64,000 nucleotides of DNA, from the NCBI GenBank assembly GCA_021229015.1, contig CM037788.1, forward strand, positions 43,006,196-43,070,195, written 5' to 3'. This DNA comes from Solen grandis. Taxonomy: Eukaryota > Mollusca > Bivalvia > Adapedonta > Solenidae. Shown here piece by piece: positions 22,980 through 36,400 of the stretch (positions within the stretch are counted from its first letter, which is position 1; each line of letters starts with the position of its first letter). The translations under genes were made by a program, and so were the position numbers. Under the pieces are notes generated by a model. It saw nothing but the letters and a program-made list of their open reading frames with translations. It made no database searches and was not told the origin of the DNA.

Positions 22980-25900
22980 ACATATAAAGAAATTCATTCC
23001 AACCTATCAGGTTTGATTTGGCTTGCAGAGCAGAAAGCCATATCGTTTGTTCGGGACAAACGAAATCTAGTTAAGACTTTCTGCCTACAGGCAGAGAGTC
23101 CTGTCGGGTTTGTACTGTTTTTATTAAGACTTTGCCTACAGGCAAAAAAGTCCTATGGGGTTTGTACTTTTTTATTATTCTTATCCTTTTATTTTTCTTC
23201 CTCTTATATTTGTGTTAATTTCGATGTGTTGCCAATGGCCCAGACCAATGAAAATTTTATTGCATATTTCAAACCATGAGCTTTTAAAGCAATGAATTTC
23301 ATATTCATATGGCATCATAAAACGTCAGATTTGAAGTCAGCTGAAAAGGTTTGTACGCGGTCTACAGCCATTATTTCTTGACTGATTTTCATCAAAATTT
23401 CACAGAATGTGTATGTTAGGCTCTAGTTATGCAAAGGTTTAATGGTGAATCCAAGATTCGAACCATTGACCTCAAATTTCAAATACGTATAATATCGCTT
23501 CCAGATGAGTTAGAAAGCTGATTTTTAATGAGATTATAAATCTGCAAGTGTTTTTTACATTCTGTGAAGATGAACGTCATCTAACGTCATACTGCGTCAT
23601 AAAGTCAAAAATAATTTCTGATATCTACGCGTTAATTTAATATGTTCCCAGGACCAAGGAAATTCATAGGCATATACATCAAATCATGAGCTTTTGAATG
23701 CAATGCATTTCATATTCATGTGACGTCATATAATATCAGATTTGATGCCCGGTATCCGCTTTTTATTTTTGAACGTCATATGACGTCATGAGGTGAAGAG
23801 TAGTTTCTTATTTTCACGTGTTAACCTTTATATGTTGCAAACGTCCGAGCACCTTGAAAATTTAATGGCATATTCTTCACATACTATATTTTGAACATCA
23901 GTGATTTTCATTTGCCTTTGACGTGTTTTGACATCAAACTTGACGTCGTCTAAAAATGTTTTTGCGCGGTCTACAGCCATCATTTCTTGATCGATTTTCA
24001 TCAAAATTTTACAGAATGTATTTATTACAGACTAGTTGTGCATCCTGGTATCCGTTTTTCAAATTCGAAAAGGCAAAGGCTTTATGGCGAATCCAAGATT
24101 CGAACCATTGGCGTCAAATTTCAGATACGTATAAAATCTCTTCCAGATGATATTTTGACTGAATATTAGTCTCTAAGACCTCTTTCTATTCTGCGAGGAC
24201 GAACGTCATTTGACGTCAGAAGTCAAAAAGATTTTAAAAAAAGTGGACAGATTTGTCCTGGTTTTGATGCCTTTAGTGACGTCACGGTCAAGTGGTATTG
24301 CTACACTGTAAATAACATTTGCAGAAGTCCTATGGTTTGCCGTTTATTATTATTATCATTATTATTATTCCTCCTTTTGATCCTTTGTTTTTCTAAAAGA
24401 TTTTAAAGATTGGCCTAGTGTTCATAAAGTTTAGGGCGAAAACAAAACGACATGAACATTTTTCTGCCATTTTTTTTTGCAGTTTTCTAGAGATATACCT
24501 ATCCATATCTTAAAAGTGATTAAAGGTACATCCATAAATAAAGCATATGAAATTTGGGGAATTTGAAGACCATGTAATGCAGTTACAAGAAAAATAAGAA
24601 TTTAGACGATTCATTCATGCACTTTGCAGTGGTCCTTTATTTATCTATACCTAAAAAGCCGTTACAGATAGATGAAAATAATAAAAAAGTGAAATAATTG
24701 ATATTGTAAGAGCTTTCTTACTATACCAAGTTTTATTATACGCCCTTATTATGATGTGGTGCTTTTCCATCTGTCCGTCAGGTAGCCATAACTATGTCCA
24801 CTCAATAACTTGATAACTAATATGTGTGCTGTCTTCATACTTAGATGAGAGGTTGACATGGATAGTGGATGATCACTATTGATTTTGAGGTCATTACTTC
24901 AAAGGTCAAGGTCACATTGACACTTAGTGTAAAATCCTTGTCCGCACAATAAATTGAGAAGGAATAAGCATAGGGTTTTGAAACTTGGTAGGGAAATTGC
25001 CCATTGTCAGTTGAAGACTCCTATTGAAACTTGGTAGGGACATAAAGTCAAAGGTCAAGGTCACAGTGACACTTAGGTTGCTTCTAGATGAGTTACAAAC
25101 GAAGGAGACGTTTGACCTGAATGTAAGACACTACATTAATTTTACTTTCTGTGAAGAAGAACGTCATATGACGTCATAAGGTCAAAACGAATTTCTTATT
25201 TCTACGCATAAATTTCTATATGTTGCTAAGGACCCAGGACCATTTAACAATTTAATGGCCTATATATCAGATTCAGAAATTTTCAATTCATTGATTTTCG
25301 TATGCCTATGACGTCATATGACTTCAGATTTGACGTTGTGAAAAAACGTTGTACGCGGTCTACAGCCATTATTTCTAAACCGATTTTCACATATTTTTTT
25401 TTCTTCAAATTTTTAAAAGAATGTATATGTTACGTTCTAGTTGTGCATCCCCGTGTCTGTTTTTCCCAATTCGTAAAGGCAAATGTTCTATGGCGAATCC
25501 GAGATTCAAACCATTGACGTCAAATTTCAAATACGTATAACGTATAAGATAATTTAGAAAGCTGATACTTGGACTGAATGTAAGTCTCCAAGTCCTTCTT
25601 ACATTTGAGAAGATGAAAGTCATATGACATTATTTGAAGTCATAAGTTCAAAAAGTCTTGATTGTTTAAGTCCTGTAAGCTTTATAGTTTGTTTGATTCG
25701 CATGAAATTTTAACTGAAGGTGCAGCATAAGATCCTGTGGTGCATGTCCCTTCCGTTTCCATAAATTTGCAAAGGTCAAGGTTGTATTTGAATTATGTTT
25801 TTTTTTCTTTGACATTAATTATGTCAAAACCGGTAAATATTTTATCGAGACAGAATGTACATTATTTGTAATGCTTTGAAAGAGCTTCGGTTGAGCTATG

Positions 25901-26474
25901 GCGAAATAATTGTTACCACCAGTGCGCTTAGCAGTTTATATCTGAAAAACCTCAAAAGCCGTCTAGTCAAGCTTTTCGTGAAACCTTAGGATTTGTTTGT
26001 ATGCGAGGGGCCTACAGTTCCAAGCTATTTTGTACAATGATTTCACGTACTGTTTGAAAAAAAAAACGACTAAGCTGCTGATGGAGATCCAATATTCCGC
26101 AGAAAGCTTATATTTTCCTAAGACTGACACTTGTCCCATTGAAATCGATGAAGAAACGAAAATCTTACGGGTAATGTTCAAGCAGAGCCAAATGTTGACA
26201 GTTTTGTTTTGGTTTTGATGCCTTTACTGACGTCGCGGTCACGTCGTATTGCTACACTGTAAGTTAAAGCATTTTCTGAAAATTTCCTGCTTTCACTTTT
26301 GCTTAATTTTAAGCATTTTCGGAATATGTAATTTCCAATGGCCCAGAACAATGATAATTGTATGGCAAATATTTCAGACCATGTCTTAATTATCAAATTC
26401 ATATGACGTCATATGACGCCAGATTTGACGTCAGGTAAACCGTTTGTACGGGCTCTGCAGAATGTATTTGTGAA
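22980..26474. repeat. CRE-rich repeat superfamily, segment 5
   Basis: A terminus at 23044-23070 (hairpin CGTTTG..CAAACG, CTAG) is followed directly by two GCCTACAGGC palindromes (23090, 23140), each leading into AGTCCTRTSGGGTTTGTACT, which looks like the 5' end of the family. Further CRE pairs lie at 23780 and 25150. A truncated terminus and new start occur at about 24330. Confidence 0.7.
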
Positions 26475-27007
26475 CAGAGCAACAGATAACTTTTGATGGC
26501 AATTAGTTTAAACTACTAGTTTTTTAAGGCAATTAGTTTTTTACCAATATTTTCCAAGAACAATTAGTTTTTCTGAATTTTCAATTAGTTTTACTTCATT
26601 CCACATCCGAAAGAGCTTATAGTGTCACAGTATGTGAAAATTAATCCGAAATAAATTGTAAAATAGGAATGATGTAATTGCTTGTGTGCATGCATTAAAA
26701 TCTTATCCGTAAAGATGTTATAATAAGTCAAATGACAATTTCCAAGAATCTAACAATTTCGCCGGTACTTGAGAACCACGGTGCTGATAAAACAACATTC
26801 GAAATGATATGGTTCAAGAAACTGCTCACGATTTCGTAAGGGTTTGGTTCTTTTTTTAATGAAAAAAAAGAAGCTGGCAACCGATGACCACGGTGCTGCT
26901 AAGAAGTGTATTCCAACCGATAACACGCATTTATTTTCGGAGAGAACTTGGATTTTTCTGAAAAACAATTAGTTAAAACGATAAAACGAAGCTAATATGC
27001 TGCTCTG
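26475..27007 (-). mobile_element. hAT-like non-autonomous element, copy 2 (inverted relative to copy 1)
   Basis: It reads as the reverse complement of 20878-21654 with an internal deletion (533 against 777 bases). It shares CCGGTACTTGAGAACCACGG, the CAATTAGTTTT motifs and both CAGAGCA ends. Flanks show TGTGAA on both sides. Confidence 0.7.
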
Positions 27008-29060
27008 CTGTGAATGGATTTTCTTGTAATTTTCACAGAAGGTTTAAGTTACGCTTTAGTTGTGCATCCTTACTTTCGTTTTCCAAATATAGAAGAGATC
27101 GAGTTTCTGTGGTGAAACCAAGTTTCGAAAATATGACCTCAAAATTAATTTAAGTATTACAGAGCCCCTAGATGGGATACTATAGAAAGATGAAATTTGC
27201 ACATGTTGTAATTTTAAAGGTCTTCTTTAGATTTTCATAGGCTCGACGTCATTTGACGTCATGACGTTCTTATATGTTTTCATTTCTCGTTCACTAAATT
27301 CGGTGTGATGCCAATGGTCCAGAATGATGAACATTTTTGGCATATATTTTAGATGTTGAATTTTTAAGTGCAATGATATTCATATTTATATGACGTCAGA
27401 ATTAATGTCAGGTCAAATGGATAAATCCTAAAATTTTCACAGTATGTAATGGTTACACTCTAGATTCCTGATGTCTTCTTCGTATAAATAAATATTCTGT
27501 CTTTTCCGTACAAACGGAATCCAGTTTCTTATTTTTATTCTCATTTCTTCTTCCTTATGAGGTTCAAATTACGAGTAAATTGGGTTGCCGATTAGCAAGC
27601 ATCATGAAATTTTAACAGTAAGCACAGTGACTTTGGCGCTTTTGATTGCAGTAATTTTTGTTTTCATGTGACGTCACGTCAGGGTTGAGAAAAACGATGT
27701 TTTACGCGCTTTACAGCCGTCATTTCTGGGCGGAATAGCATGATATTTTTACAAAATGTATAAATTACATTCTAGATGTGCACCTGCATATACGTTTTGC
27801 AATATTCGAAAAGACCAAGGTTCTATGGTTACACAAACTTTGGATCTGGAAGTATTACGAAGCTAACAGATAAGCTAGAAACTTGATATTTGGTCAGAAC
27901 TTGTGTCCTATCAATTTCTTTTAGCTCTATCAAGACTAACGTCATATGGCGTCAAATGGCGTCATGACGCGTTTACAAACGTTCAGTTAAAATCATGTTT
28001 TTTCAGGACTGTGCGCCTTAGTTTTTGGCCGATTTGCATACATTTTCACTGAAGGTGCAACATAGCATCTTATCTGTAAAAAATAACTTCCGTTTCCGGA
28101 AGACCAGAAAGGTCAAGGTCACATATCAATGATTGGTTTTTCTTCGGTCTTAAATATCTCAAAAACGATCAGTATTCTACTGAGACACTATGGGTATAAT
28201 TTGTAGTGCTTTGAACGACCTTTCAGATGATATTCAGTTTTTGAAGATCGGGATTGAATCAGTTGAGTCATTGAAGGAAAACAATGCCGTACCGCAAAGT
28301 GCATTTAACTGCTTATATCTTAACAAATATTGAATTTTGTGAATTAGTGCATGAACATAATTTGTAGAAGAATGCCTGCCCGTTGGTTGTTTTGGTTTCT
28401 AAAATTTAAAGATTGGGCTAAGATTCATAGAATTATCAGGAGAAAACGAAACAACATGAACATATTTTTTCATATTCTTTTGCTGTTTTCTCGAGGTATA
28501 ACCGCCCATATCTCAAATTGTTAAAGACATCTTTTTATTTAAAACGTGTGAAATGTTGGGAGAATTCGAATACCTTTCTAACTGTACCCAGCTTTTTAAA
28601 AATTGGACATCATATAATGAAGTTACATGAAAAAAAATAAGAACCAGTTTAAACCGTTCTTACTTGCACTTATGCAGGGGTCCCAGTTATTAAATTTCTT
28701 TTTTTCTAAGAAACTATTAGTTTTTTAAAATACATTTTTAATATATCTGTATAATGGAGACCCAGGCCAGCTATTTCAATACATTATTCATAGCTTGATA
28801 CAATGCCGTTTAAATGGTATGTAGACTTTAATAATCGGAACATTAACTTAAAAAGTCAGGTAGTATTTATTGATTATTTTTGCCATTTTTTGCAAGTTTC
28901 TTGAGAATTAACTGACTATATCTCAAAAGCCGTTAGAGATAGGTGGATACATGAAGCAAGTGAAATGTTGGAAATCTAAAGACGTTTCTAACGGTACCTA
29001 GCTTTTTGAAATCGGACATCATATAAGGAAGTTACATGACTCACGTGACAAGGTTTTGTT
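27008..29060. repeat. CRE-rich repeat superfamily, segment 6
   Basis: A weak terminus near 27500-27524 (CAAACGGAATCCAG) is followed by a new start (TTTTATTCTCATTTCTTCTTCC). The 28080-29040 part carries two copies of the TATCTCAAAAGCCGTTARAGATA...GGAAGTTACATGA module. Confidence 0.7.
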
Positions 29061-29530
29061 TCTTGAATTTACTGGTGTCACCGGCTGTTTTCTACTAGTA
29101 CAGTGTAGGTATATTGTTTTATAGCCTTAATGTTTCAAAAGGTGAAGATTTCCTACATCTAGTATTTATTTGAAGGTTGAGCCGATTACAAATTTAAGGT
29201 GCTAAAAGAATTTGCTTTCAAAATATGTGGTTTACAAACATCAAGAGTGTATTCTCAAGAAATGCATTTCTGACCATTTTTCTATTTACCACATAAACAC
29301 ACTTTTTGTTAGGTCACATCTGACTGAAGTCAAACATTTTTATTTTGACTTTTCTGATGATTAATGGGGTTTACAAACCATTTCTCAAACTTGCCTTACT
29401 ACACACTGATTTAAGGTTTACGTTACTTATATTTTAATTGTATTCCGGAAGCATTACTTCTATACCGAGATATGTCAGTGAACAAGCAATTCTACAAACA
29501 TTTCAGTATAAATCGTTACATTCCATAGGA

Positions 29531-29831
29531 TCGTCCCCGGTGGCCGAGTGGTTAGAGCGTCCGCCTCGGGAGCTGGAGGTCGTTGGTTCGATCCCTGGCT
29601 GCGACATAACAAAGTCGTTAAAACTGGTACTGTTATAGCTCCCTTGCTTGGCTCTCAGCATATAAGGGTAGTTCCAGGACTGGTTGGCCCGGTGTCGTGA
29701 TAATGTGACTGGGTGTGGTATCATGCTACATGTCTACGGCGTGATATTGCAGTGTGGCAGCACTATATCTATCTCAAGTAGACATCGTCTCCAAATGACT
29801 GAACTACTGTCGGTGGGACGTTAAACCCAAA
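29531..29831 (+). mobile_element. SINE-B, full-length tRNA-derived copy with target duplication
   Basis: 301 bases. A box GTGGCCGAGTGG, B box GGTTCGATCCC, central body GTGACTGGGTGTGGTATCAT, tail CTGTCGGTGGGACGTTAAAC. The 13-base duplication ACATTCCATAGGA lies at 29518-29530 and 29832-29844. This is the best reference for the family in the window. The tail resembles SINEs spread through bivalves. Confidence 0.88.
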
Positions 29832-30337
29832 ACATTCCATAGGAATGAACAGAGACTTATCAATTTCAATTCAATAGTTTATTGTTCTAGTCAAATACAT
29901 GTTATGACACAAGAACATATCGTTCATGTAGAGACAACCCGTCTTGGTTATTCCCTTTTGATCATTTGTAGTTGCCCCCCTTTATACATATCTTGACGGT
30001 ATTTGAATACATTGCAGTATAATCTATAATTCCTTTGACCTGAACAAAAAAGACAAATTATTATTATAGTTCATTTACTACATGACTTCACTTTTAATCG
30101 AAGTGATTAAACGCTTGACGTGCGTTGTATATCATTTTGAAAATTAAGAAAAAAAACAAAACAGAATGTGTCGAATGTCGAAACATTTTTTTCTGAACTG
30201 AGCGTCATACAGCGTACAATACGATAAAGTAGACTTTTTATGTGGTTTTTAAGAATAAGTAGTTAAAGCAGCTCGTTCATGGATCGTCATTGACTAAGAA
30301 TTTGATTTTAACTATATGTGTGTATTACGTCTATCAA

Positions 30338-30594
30338 GGGGCCGCCGTGGACGAGCCGTTACAGTCGTGGACTACAAATCTCTCAGCCCCTCACCGCTGT
30401 GGGTTCGAATCCCGGTAGGGACTTCGGATTTTTCATGTGAGGAAGCCTTCCAGCTGGCTTGCGGTAGGTCGGTGGTTCTACCCGGGTACCTCTGTGTACT
30501 CGGGGTCTTCCTCCACCTTTAATTAGCTGGACGTCGCTATATGATTGAAATACTATCGCAGCGACGGTAAACCCCAATACAATACAATACAATG
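30338..30594 (+). mobile_element. SINE-A copy with (AATAC)n tail
   Basis: Head GGCCGCCGTGGACGAGCCGT, B box GGGTTCGAATCCCGG, tail GCAGCGACGGTAAACCCC. Target duplication CGTCTATCAA at 30328-30337 and 30595-30604. Confidence 0.88.
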
Positions 30595-30976
30595 CGTCTA
30601 TCAATACCCATCTACAGACGCAATGTCACCCATTTCAGCCATTCGTCATCGTAAAAATATAATGGTTTTCCCATCACAGGCAATACCCTCACAGACGGTA
30701 TTGAAACAATATTTAGACTGATAAAACCTATATTTAGATTCATTCACTTTTCCCGCATGCGCTAACTTCACAGGGTGAAATCGCTACCCTGAACTGTTGA
30801 AGACGCCATGTTACGGAACGTGTCCTTTCGGGATAATGTATTCTAAATTTAAGCGATTGCGTCGAAATTGCGTTTAGAAAACAGCATTTTTCTGTACATT
30901 CTGAGTTTATTTGTCAGGAAAAAAGACTTCACGAACATAATCGATGGAGAGTAGAAAATCATTATTATTATTATCA

Positions 30977-31151
30977 TCCCGGCAGGGTAATTCGGATTTT
31001 CATGTGTGGAAGCCTTCCAGCTGGCTTGCGGTAGGTCGGTGGTTCCAGCTGGATGCCTCCGAGCATTCGTTGTTTTCCTCCACTTGTTATTAGCTGAACG
31101 TATCTATATGACTGAAGTACTGTCGAAGCGACGGTAAACTCAAATAGTCTA
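30977..31151 (+). mobile_element. SINE-A copy, 5' truncated
   Basis: It begins at CCCGGCAGGGTAATTCGG and runs to GAAGCGACGGTAAACTCAAA. The tRNA head is absent. It is preceded by an ATT repeat. Confidence 0.8.
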
Positions 31152-34100
31152 ATCTAGTCTATTATTGTAAATATTTTGAAATAGTTGATGTCTGTATTAT
31201 ATGGGAATAAATATGTTTAAACTAGTCTATTATTATTATTATTATTATATGAATTTGTACCTATCATTTGTGAACAAGCTGCTTTAAATTCAAGTAAAAA
31301 ATGATAATATTTCTTTATTGTAGAGGCAAATTTACGTCCTAGCTTTTGTGGCGACCTGGTAGAGTTCAGATTTGCATACCAAAGTTCCAGAGTTGGAATC
31401 CGGCTCTGGGAAGTAGGACTTTACTTGGTTACATTTTATTTAAACAGTTGCATCTGTATTAGCGGCCACTTATATTAAGCGTTCAATCTGCTTTCAGAGT
31501 TCACTTTTAAAGACCCATTATATTTCATAATGATTCAATTTTCATGCAAAAAGAGAATATAAAATAACATCGACATATCCTAGACAAACACAAGTATAAT
31601 AATGTGCCGTAAAATAACAGTTAAACGCATTGAAAATGTTGATTAAATAACGCAGTTTAGTATTTTGGATGGATGTCAAAATACTCTCATTGTTTACATT
31701 TTGCATTGGCGAGTTTTCCCGAAAACAGTCTGTAATCGGAAATAATTTGAATTGGAGAAACCGTACAGTCGAATCGCATTCTTTTTATCTGCTACGTCAT
31801 CAATTAATGCACTCGTGATTCGTCAACGGAGACATACGGAATGTCTATGGAAAATTTATTAAAATATGCGGAATATGCAAATGAGTTATTTTTGTAAATA
31901 ATTGAATGATTATTTCTTACTTATGCGTTGTAGTAACGTGTCGTCAACGAGTATGTACAGACAAATCTGTAGCACACACTTTGCTGTTCTGTCCAAAGAT
32001 TATAAACTGCCTTTCGAAGCATAATGGGCCATTAATATTTTTGAACTAGCATTTTGATATATATGTTTACCCTTTATTTGGCGGTTATCTGTGTTAAGTG
32101 GTCACTTTCAATTGTTCCCTTGAATGACCGCTTGAGACAAGTTTGACTGCATCCTCAAAGACCTATTTTTTAATTATTTTATTCCATAACATAATACATT
32201 GTAAATGTTGAAAAAAAATCCTTCGTGTTTAATTAACGATAATGCGAATATATTTTTATCATGTTTCTGTATAGTTTCTTTTTTATCCACAAGGACTTAG
32301 TGGTCTACTAAATAATCAATCTTAAGTTTCTACAAATCATGGCGTATGGGGTTGTGACGATGGTTCTCGAGGATGTCGTATACTGGCACTAGAACCGCAG
32401 AATTGCCATTTTCAATGGAATCTTGATCATCAAAAATATGCTCGTTTTTGTTGTTGTTGTTCTCCGCTACTGTATATTAAAACATGGTAAGGAATGGAAT
32501 CTGACATCACCTGATTACGAAGGTCGTTATTGTGCAGAGATGTATGCTGCCATCATATTCTATGCGCGGTTCGATCAGTCTGATATCAAATTAAAGCATA
32601 GTATAATGAATCATGTCAAAAGGCAACCTTAAAAAAGAAATAACGCGAAGTGTCATCAATTTGTACATCTCAGTAAGTCTGCTCCACTATCAGCTTCCAG
32701 TTATTTAGGGCGATTTTGAATCGAGTGATCTGATTTGACATCGACAGATTGGGGGAAATTGAACGACTATTTGTTTTATGTCATCCAATCAGAATCGCCG
32801 AAAATAAACCGGAATTTGATAGTGGAGCAGTTTTAAAAAGATGTACAAATTGTTGACATTCTGCATAATTAATTCGTTAAGGTTGTTTTTTGGCAATACA
32901 TGTAATTTATTATTTCATGTGTTAATTGAATATCAGACCGATCAAACTGTACATAGGTAGCGTAATGGTAGCGTACATCTGTACAACGTTATGAGCTCCA
33001 TAACCAAGTGACATCAGGTTCCGTCCCTTATCATGTTCAATAGAAAGGAGACAAAAAAATCGTAATTAACATTTCAATGAAATTGACAATTCTGCGGTTT
33101 AAGTGCCAGTGGTTATTTCCATATCTCGGCAAATTGTTAATGTATTTTAAACAGTTAAAGCACTACCTTGCTTTTCATTTTAAAATATATTTGTTAGCAC
33201 TTTGGGACAATTACGATGTTTCACTAATATTTACGAAACAGCGACCAGAAAGTGTAAAAATACATTATAAAATGCCTTCATATACATAAATCATAAAGAA
33301 AAGAAGACGGTCTTTAAAGGTAAACAAAGGGAGGCAACTAGTTAATAGTTGATGGCTACATATCATCCTACTTAAATCCCTTTCTATGCTAAAGACCTAT
33401 CATACTCACTATGTTGATGATATCAAAATTGATAAAGAGAGACTGTGATATCACTTCTTTATCATTTGGAACATCTCTACTTTTGCCAGCGAAACTTATT
33501 TCAAAGAAATGACCGAGTTGTGTCGCATACATATCTTCTGGACTAATACCAAAGTTACTTGCCCTTGGTTACCAAAACATATACAGAAAGTAAAAATGCT
33601 GAATTAAGGTAAGTTTATTTAATGAAAGACAAGCAATTAAGAATTAAATTCTATAGAATATAGCCCTGGTTATGACTGCTATTGTGGTAGTGGTGACCTA
33701 ATTTTATAGATAAAAACTTTTTCTTTAACTATGCACGATTTTATTTGTCTTACTTGAAATACATGAGTTTATGCTTGTTTACGAATTTCTAGTTTTATAG
33801 AACATTCTTATACATTTATATAACAGCAGAATGTAGGAATTTTATGCAAAATATATCATTTTACTAGGCAGAAGTTTTGTCAAAAATGATAGATACTGAC
33901 ATATCTTGTCAGGCCTCACAAGCCAGGGGTTCCTAAAGGCCAAGTTTCCAGACACAGTTGGTATACTGTCCAGATTGTGACACATATCACAACTGTGACA
34001 TGAGCCACTTAGCATAAATGTGGACGACTTCAGACTTAAGACACCGTTTTTTGTTTTTTTTGTTTGTTTTTTGTTTAGAATTTGTAACAGACTTTCTTAA

Positions 34101-34889
34101 TATTGCAAACGTTAAATGACTTATGTTAAAGGAAGGAATGCTCTCAATGGAGAAGTTCAAACATGAGAGAAGAGGAGTAGAAGTTTGCAACGATGAGAAA
34201 AGATTGAAACAGATAGAATACTCCTTTTATTTATTATGGTCGTATTTCATTTCAAATTTGGAAAATCACGAGATAAAATATAAATTTTCAATGACATCTC
34301 TACGGTGACATAAATAGGACATGGAATATATTTTTATATTGCGTGCGCACGCGATAGCTATTGGAACTCAATTTCTTCAACGTTCTGCACGCGCGTGCCT
34401 GTGTGCGCATGTGTGAATTGACCGGAACATGGAAGAAAGCTGAATGTTTGCTTATTTGCTCGAAAATATATTTGTTTAATTTTGTTTAAATTTATTTTAA
34501 CTATAAAAAAATGTAGTACATGTACGATACTAAGCATAGAGTCTATTATGTAAAAACGTTTCTATCAAACGGCATAGCTAACAAAGACTTCTATTGTCTG
34601 GAGAAATCTCTTAATGGATTCTATCTGACTAAGAGGTCACCCTCATTTGTGGAAACACTTGATTTTGTTCAACAGATTGGTCATTTTTATATGGTGAAAA
34701 ATAAAGGTATTCTATTGAAATGAATTGCTGGTAAATTTTGTCTTTTCAGAGCTTCTAATTTGCCGCAAACTTAGGGTGACATATAAATTTTTTATACATG
34801 TATTCCCTTTATTTTCCGTCTTTTTCTAAATCTTTTTGTATCTATATTTTCTTATAACATATCAGCTGTATTTTGACAAATCTGTCACT
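31152..34889. other. No supportable gene; two tRNA-like relics
   Basis: 31350-31420 (GACCTGGTAGAGTTCAG then AGAGTTGGAATCCGG) and 32950-33030 (AGGTAGCGTAATGGTAGCGT then CAGGTTCCGTCCC) look like eroded tRNA/SINE heads. A GTGCGCACGCG / CACGCGCGTGC patch is at 34341-34400. The short frames are unremarkable. Confidence 0.45.
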
Positions 34890-35330
34890 TATAGTCCCAT
34901 AACATTTTAGCTTAAAGATTTACCAGGGAAAATATATTTTCGCATGTTTCACAAGGGCAAAGCCTCAAAAGTGATTTGATCAACCTCCGAAGTCCAAGAA
35001 ATAAAATATATAATAAAAGAATAAGGAACCCACCCCCCACTGATATCCTTAGATGTTCAGACATGGCACTAATAAAGTGGGCGTAGCGTGTTCTGAAGCA
35101 CACTGTGCAGTTAATCGGCGTACGAGGGGTGTTTCAGAAGATCGTGGACACCAGTTAAACTAAATTTGATACACTGAAGTGGAATAGATTAAAGAACTTC
35201 TGAAACACCCTTTGTATGTTATTTTATATTGTTTTGAGCTAAACATACAACGAGAGAGCTTTTTTTATTTCTGTTGGTATCTTACGCGTAAATATGCACT
35301 TCTCGAGGTATTTCGGGAATTCACACTTCC
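34890..35330 (+). repeat. Interspersed repeat, copy 1 (with MITE inside)
   Basis: Diverged match to 63210-63715: shared blocks include GGGCAAAGCCTC / GGCAAAGCCTC, GTGTTCTGA.(G)CACACTGT and TATTGTTTTGAGCT. Nature unknown; no coding frame. Confidence 0.6.
35123..35214. mobile_element. Short MITE with mariner-type ends
   Basis: 92 bases flanked by TA. Left CGAGGGGTGTTTCAGAAG; right end inverted CAAAGGGTGTTTCAGAAG. It lies within an older interspersed repeat (34890-35330). Confidence 0.72.
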
Positions 35331-35483
35331 ACCAAGGTTCGAATGGATGAGAGTAAAACAATGTTTACTCATTTGACAGACAGACGTTTGGAAAAACAGC
35401 TCAATCAAGCGCTAGATTTTCTTTATATTATAAAGGCTTTGTCTATACAAAGTAATTTCTGCAGTCGGCCTGACGAACGGACG

Positions 35484-35484
<1 letters not shown>

Positions 35485-35521
<37 letters not shown>
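35485..35521. repeat. (GATA)n microsatellite
   Basis: Nine units of GATA/TAGA. Confidence 0.95.
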
Positions 35522-35522
<1 letters not shown>

Positions 35523-36062
35523 TCTAGCAGATCAAGTTATTCAGGTTCTGAATCTGAAGTTTGAATGGATCGTCCTTTGACCTGCTTAGACCAGGAACGG
35601 GGGTTAGGAAAATGACCCTCATTTATTTAATCAAGATATTTGACGACATGGTGAAGTCTTAATATAACATTTGAAAAAACAAAAAAAACAAAACAACAAC
35701 AAACACATTCACTGTTCTGTTTGGTTTGATATGTTGATATGATTTATTTGTATATTTCTATATCTATAACACACATTCTTTTTCTGATCAACAGAACTTT
35801 ATCAGATCTTCAAGAAGAGAAACCTCAAAGATTTCATAATTCGACATTTTTTTTTTGTTAGGCATTTGAGACAAACAGAGCTCAGATGGTTATTATCGCC
35901 ACTTCCGTTGACATCCGAGTCTAACTTTTGATTTTGATGCTTCTATGTTGATCCTTTCGCGTCTTAGTCTGTTACGTCGAAAACTGAATTGTCGTTGTCG
36001 GAAACTGATCTGATGTCGCCGGAACTTGAATCGTCGTCGTCGGAACTTGAATCATCGGAAAT

Positions 36063-36121
36063 TTAATCGTCGTCGTCGGAACTTGAATCATCGGAATTTG
36101 AATCAATGGAACTTGAATCAT
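36063..36121 (-). other. Possible Asp/Ser-rich terminal coding segment
   Basis: After an AG (GTTAG) the minus strand reads in phase 1, matching the last clear exon: DDSSSIDSNSDDSSSDDDD, then TAA. Similar DDSSS units continue after the stop in an imperfect ~27-bp repeat (35980-36121). This could be an acidic C-terminal tail of the CCP gene, or just a simple repeat. The pyrimidine tract is poor and the N gap lies between. Low confidence. Confidence 0.2.
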
Positions 36122-36400
36122 CTAACTTCTAAACAATCATGAAAAAAACAACTCATTTTTTATGATGACAACACATGTGCTTAATTTTAGTTATTTGTTT
36201 GAAGATGGTGCGATGAAAGTAGTTTATTTCCCCCCATTTTCTATACAATAAAATTTTACATAACTTGTAGGAAAATATCTGAATCTGAACATGTCTATAA
36301 TATATTGCCAAAACCCATTCATTTATAGCAGAAAATGTATTTGTTTATAATGACCGCTTCAAATGTGTCTGAGGTTAAAAGGTAATTTCAAAAGGTCAAT

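Larger units (their letters stand above)
35331..36400. other. No clear exon apart from the Asp/Ser-type repeat
   Basis: Contains the GATA repeat and the 35980-36121 repeat. This is where the 3' exons of the EGF/CCP gene would be expected, but I cannot support one. Confidence 0.4.

Noticed and set aside
29534..29605. Possible genuine tRNA gene (GTGGCCGAGTGG and GGTTCGATCCC)
   Set aside because: It continues into a SINE body and tail and is flanked by a 13-base target duplication, so it is a SINE head.
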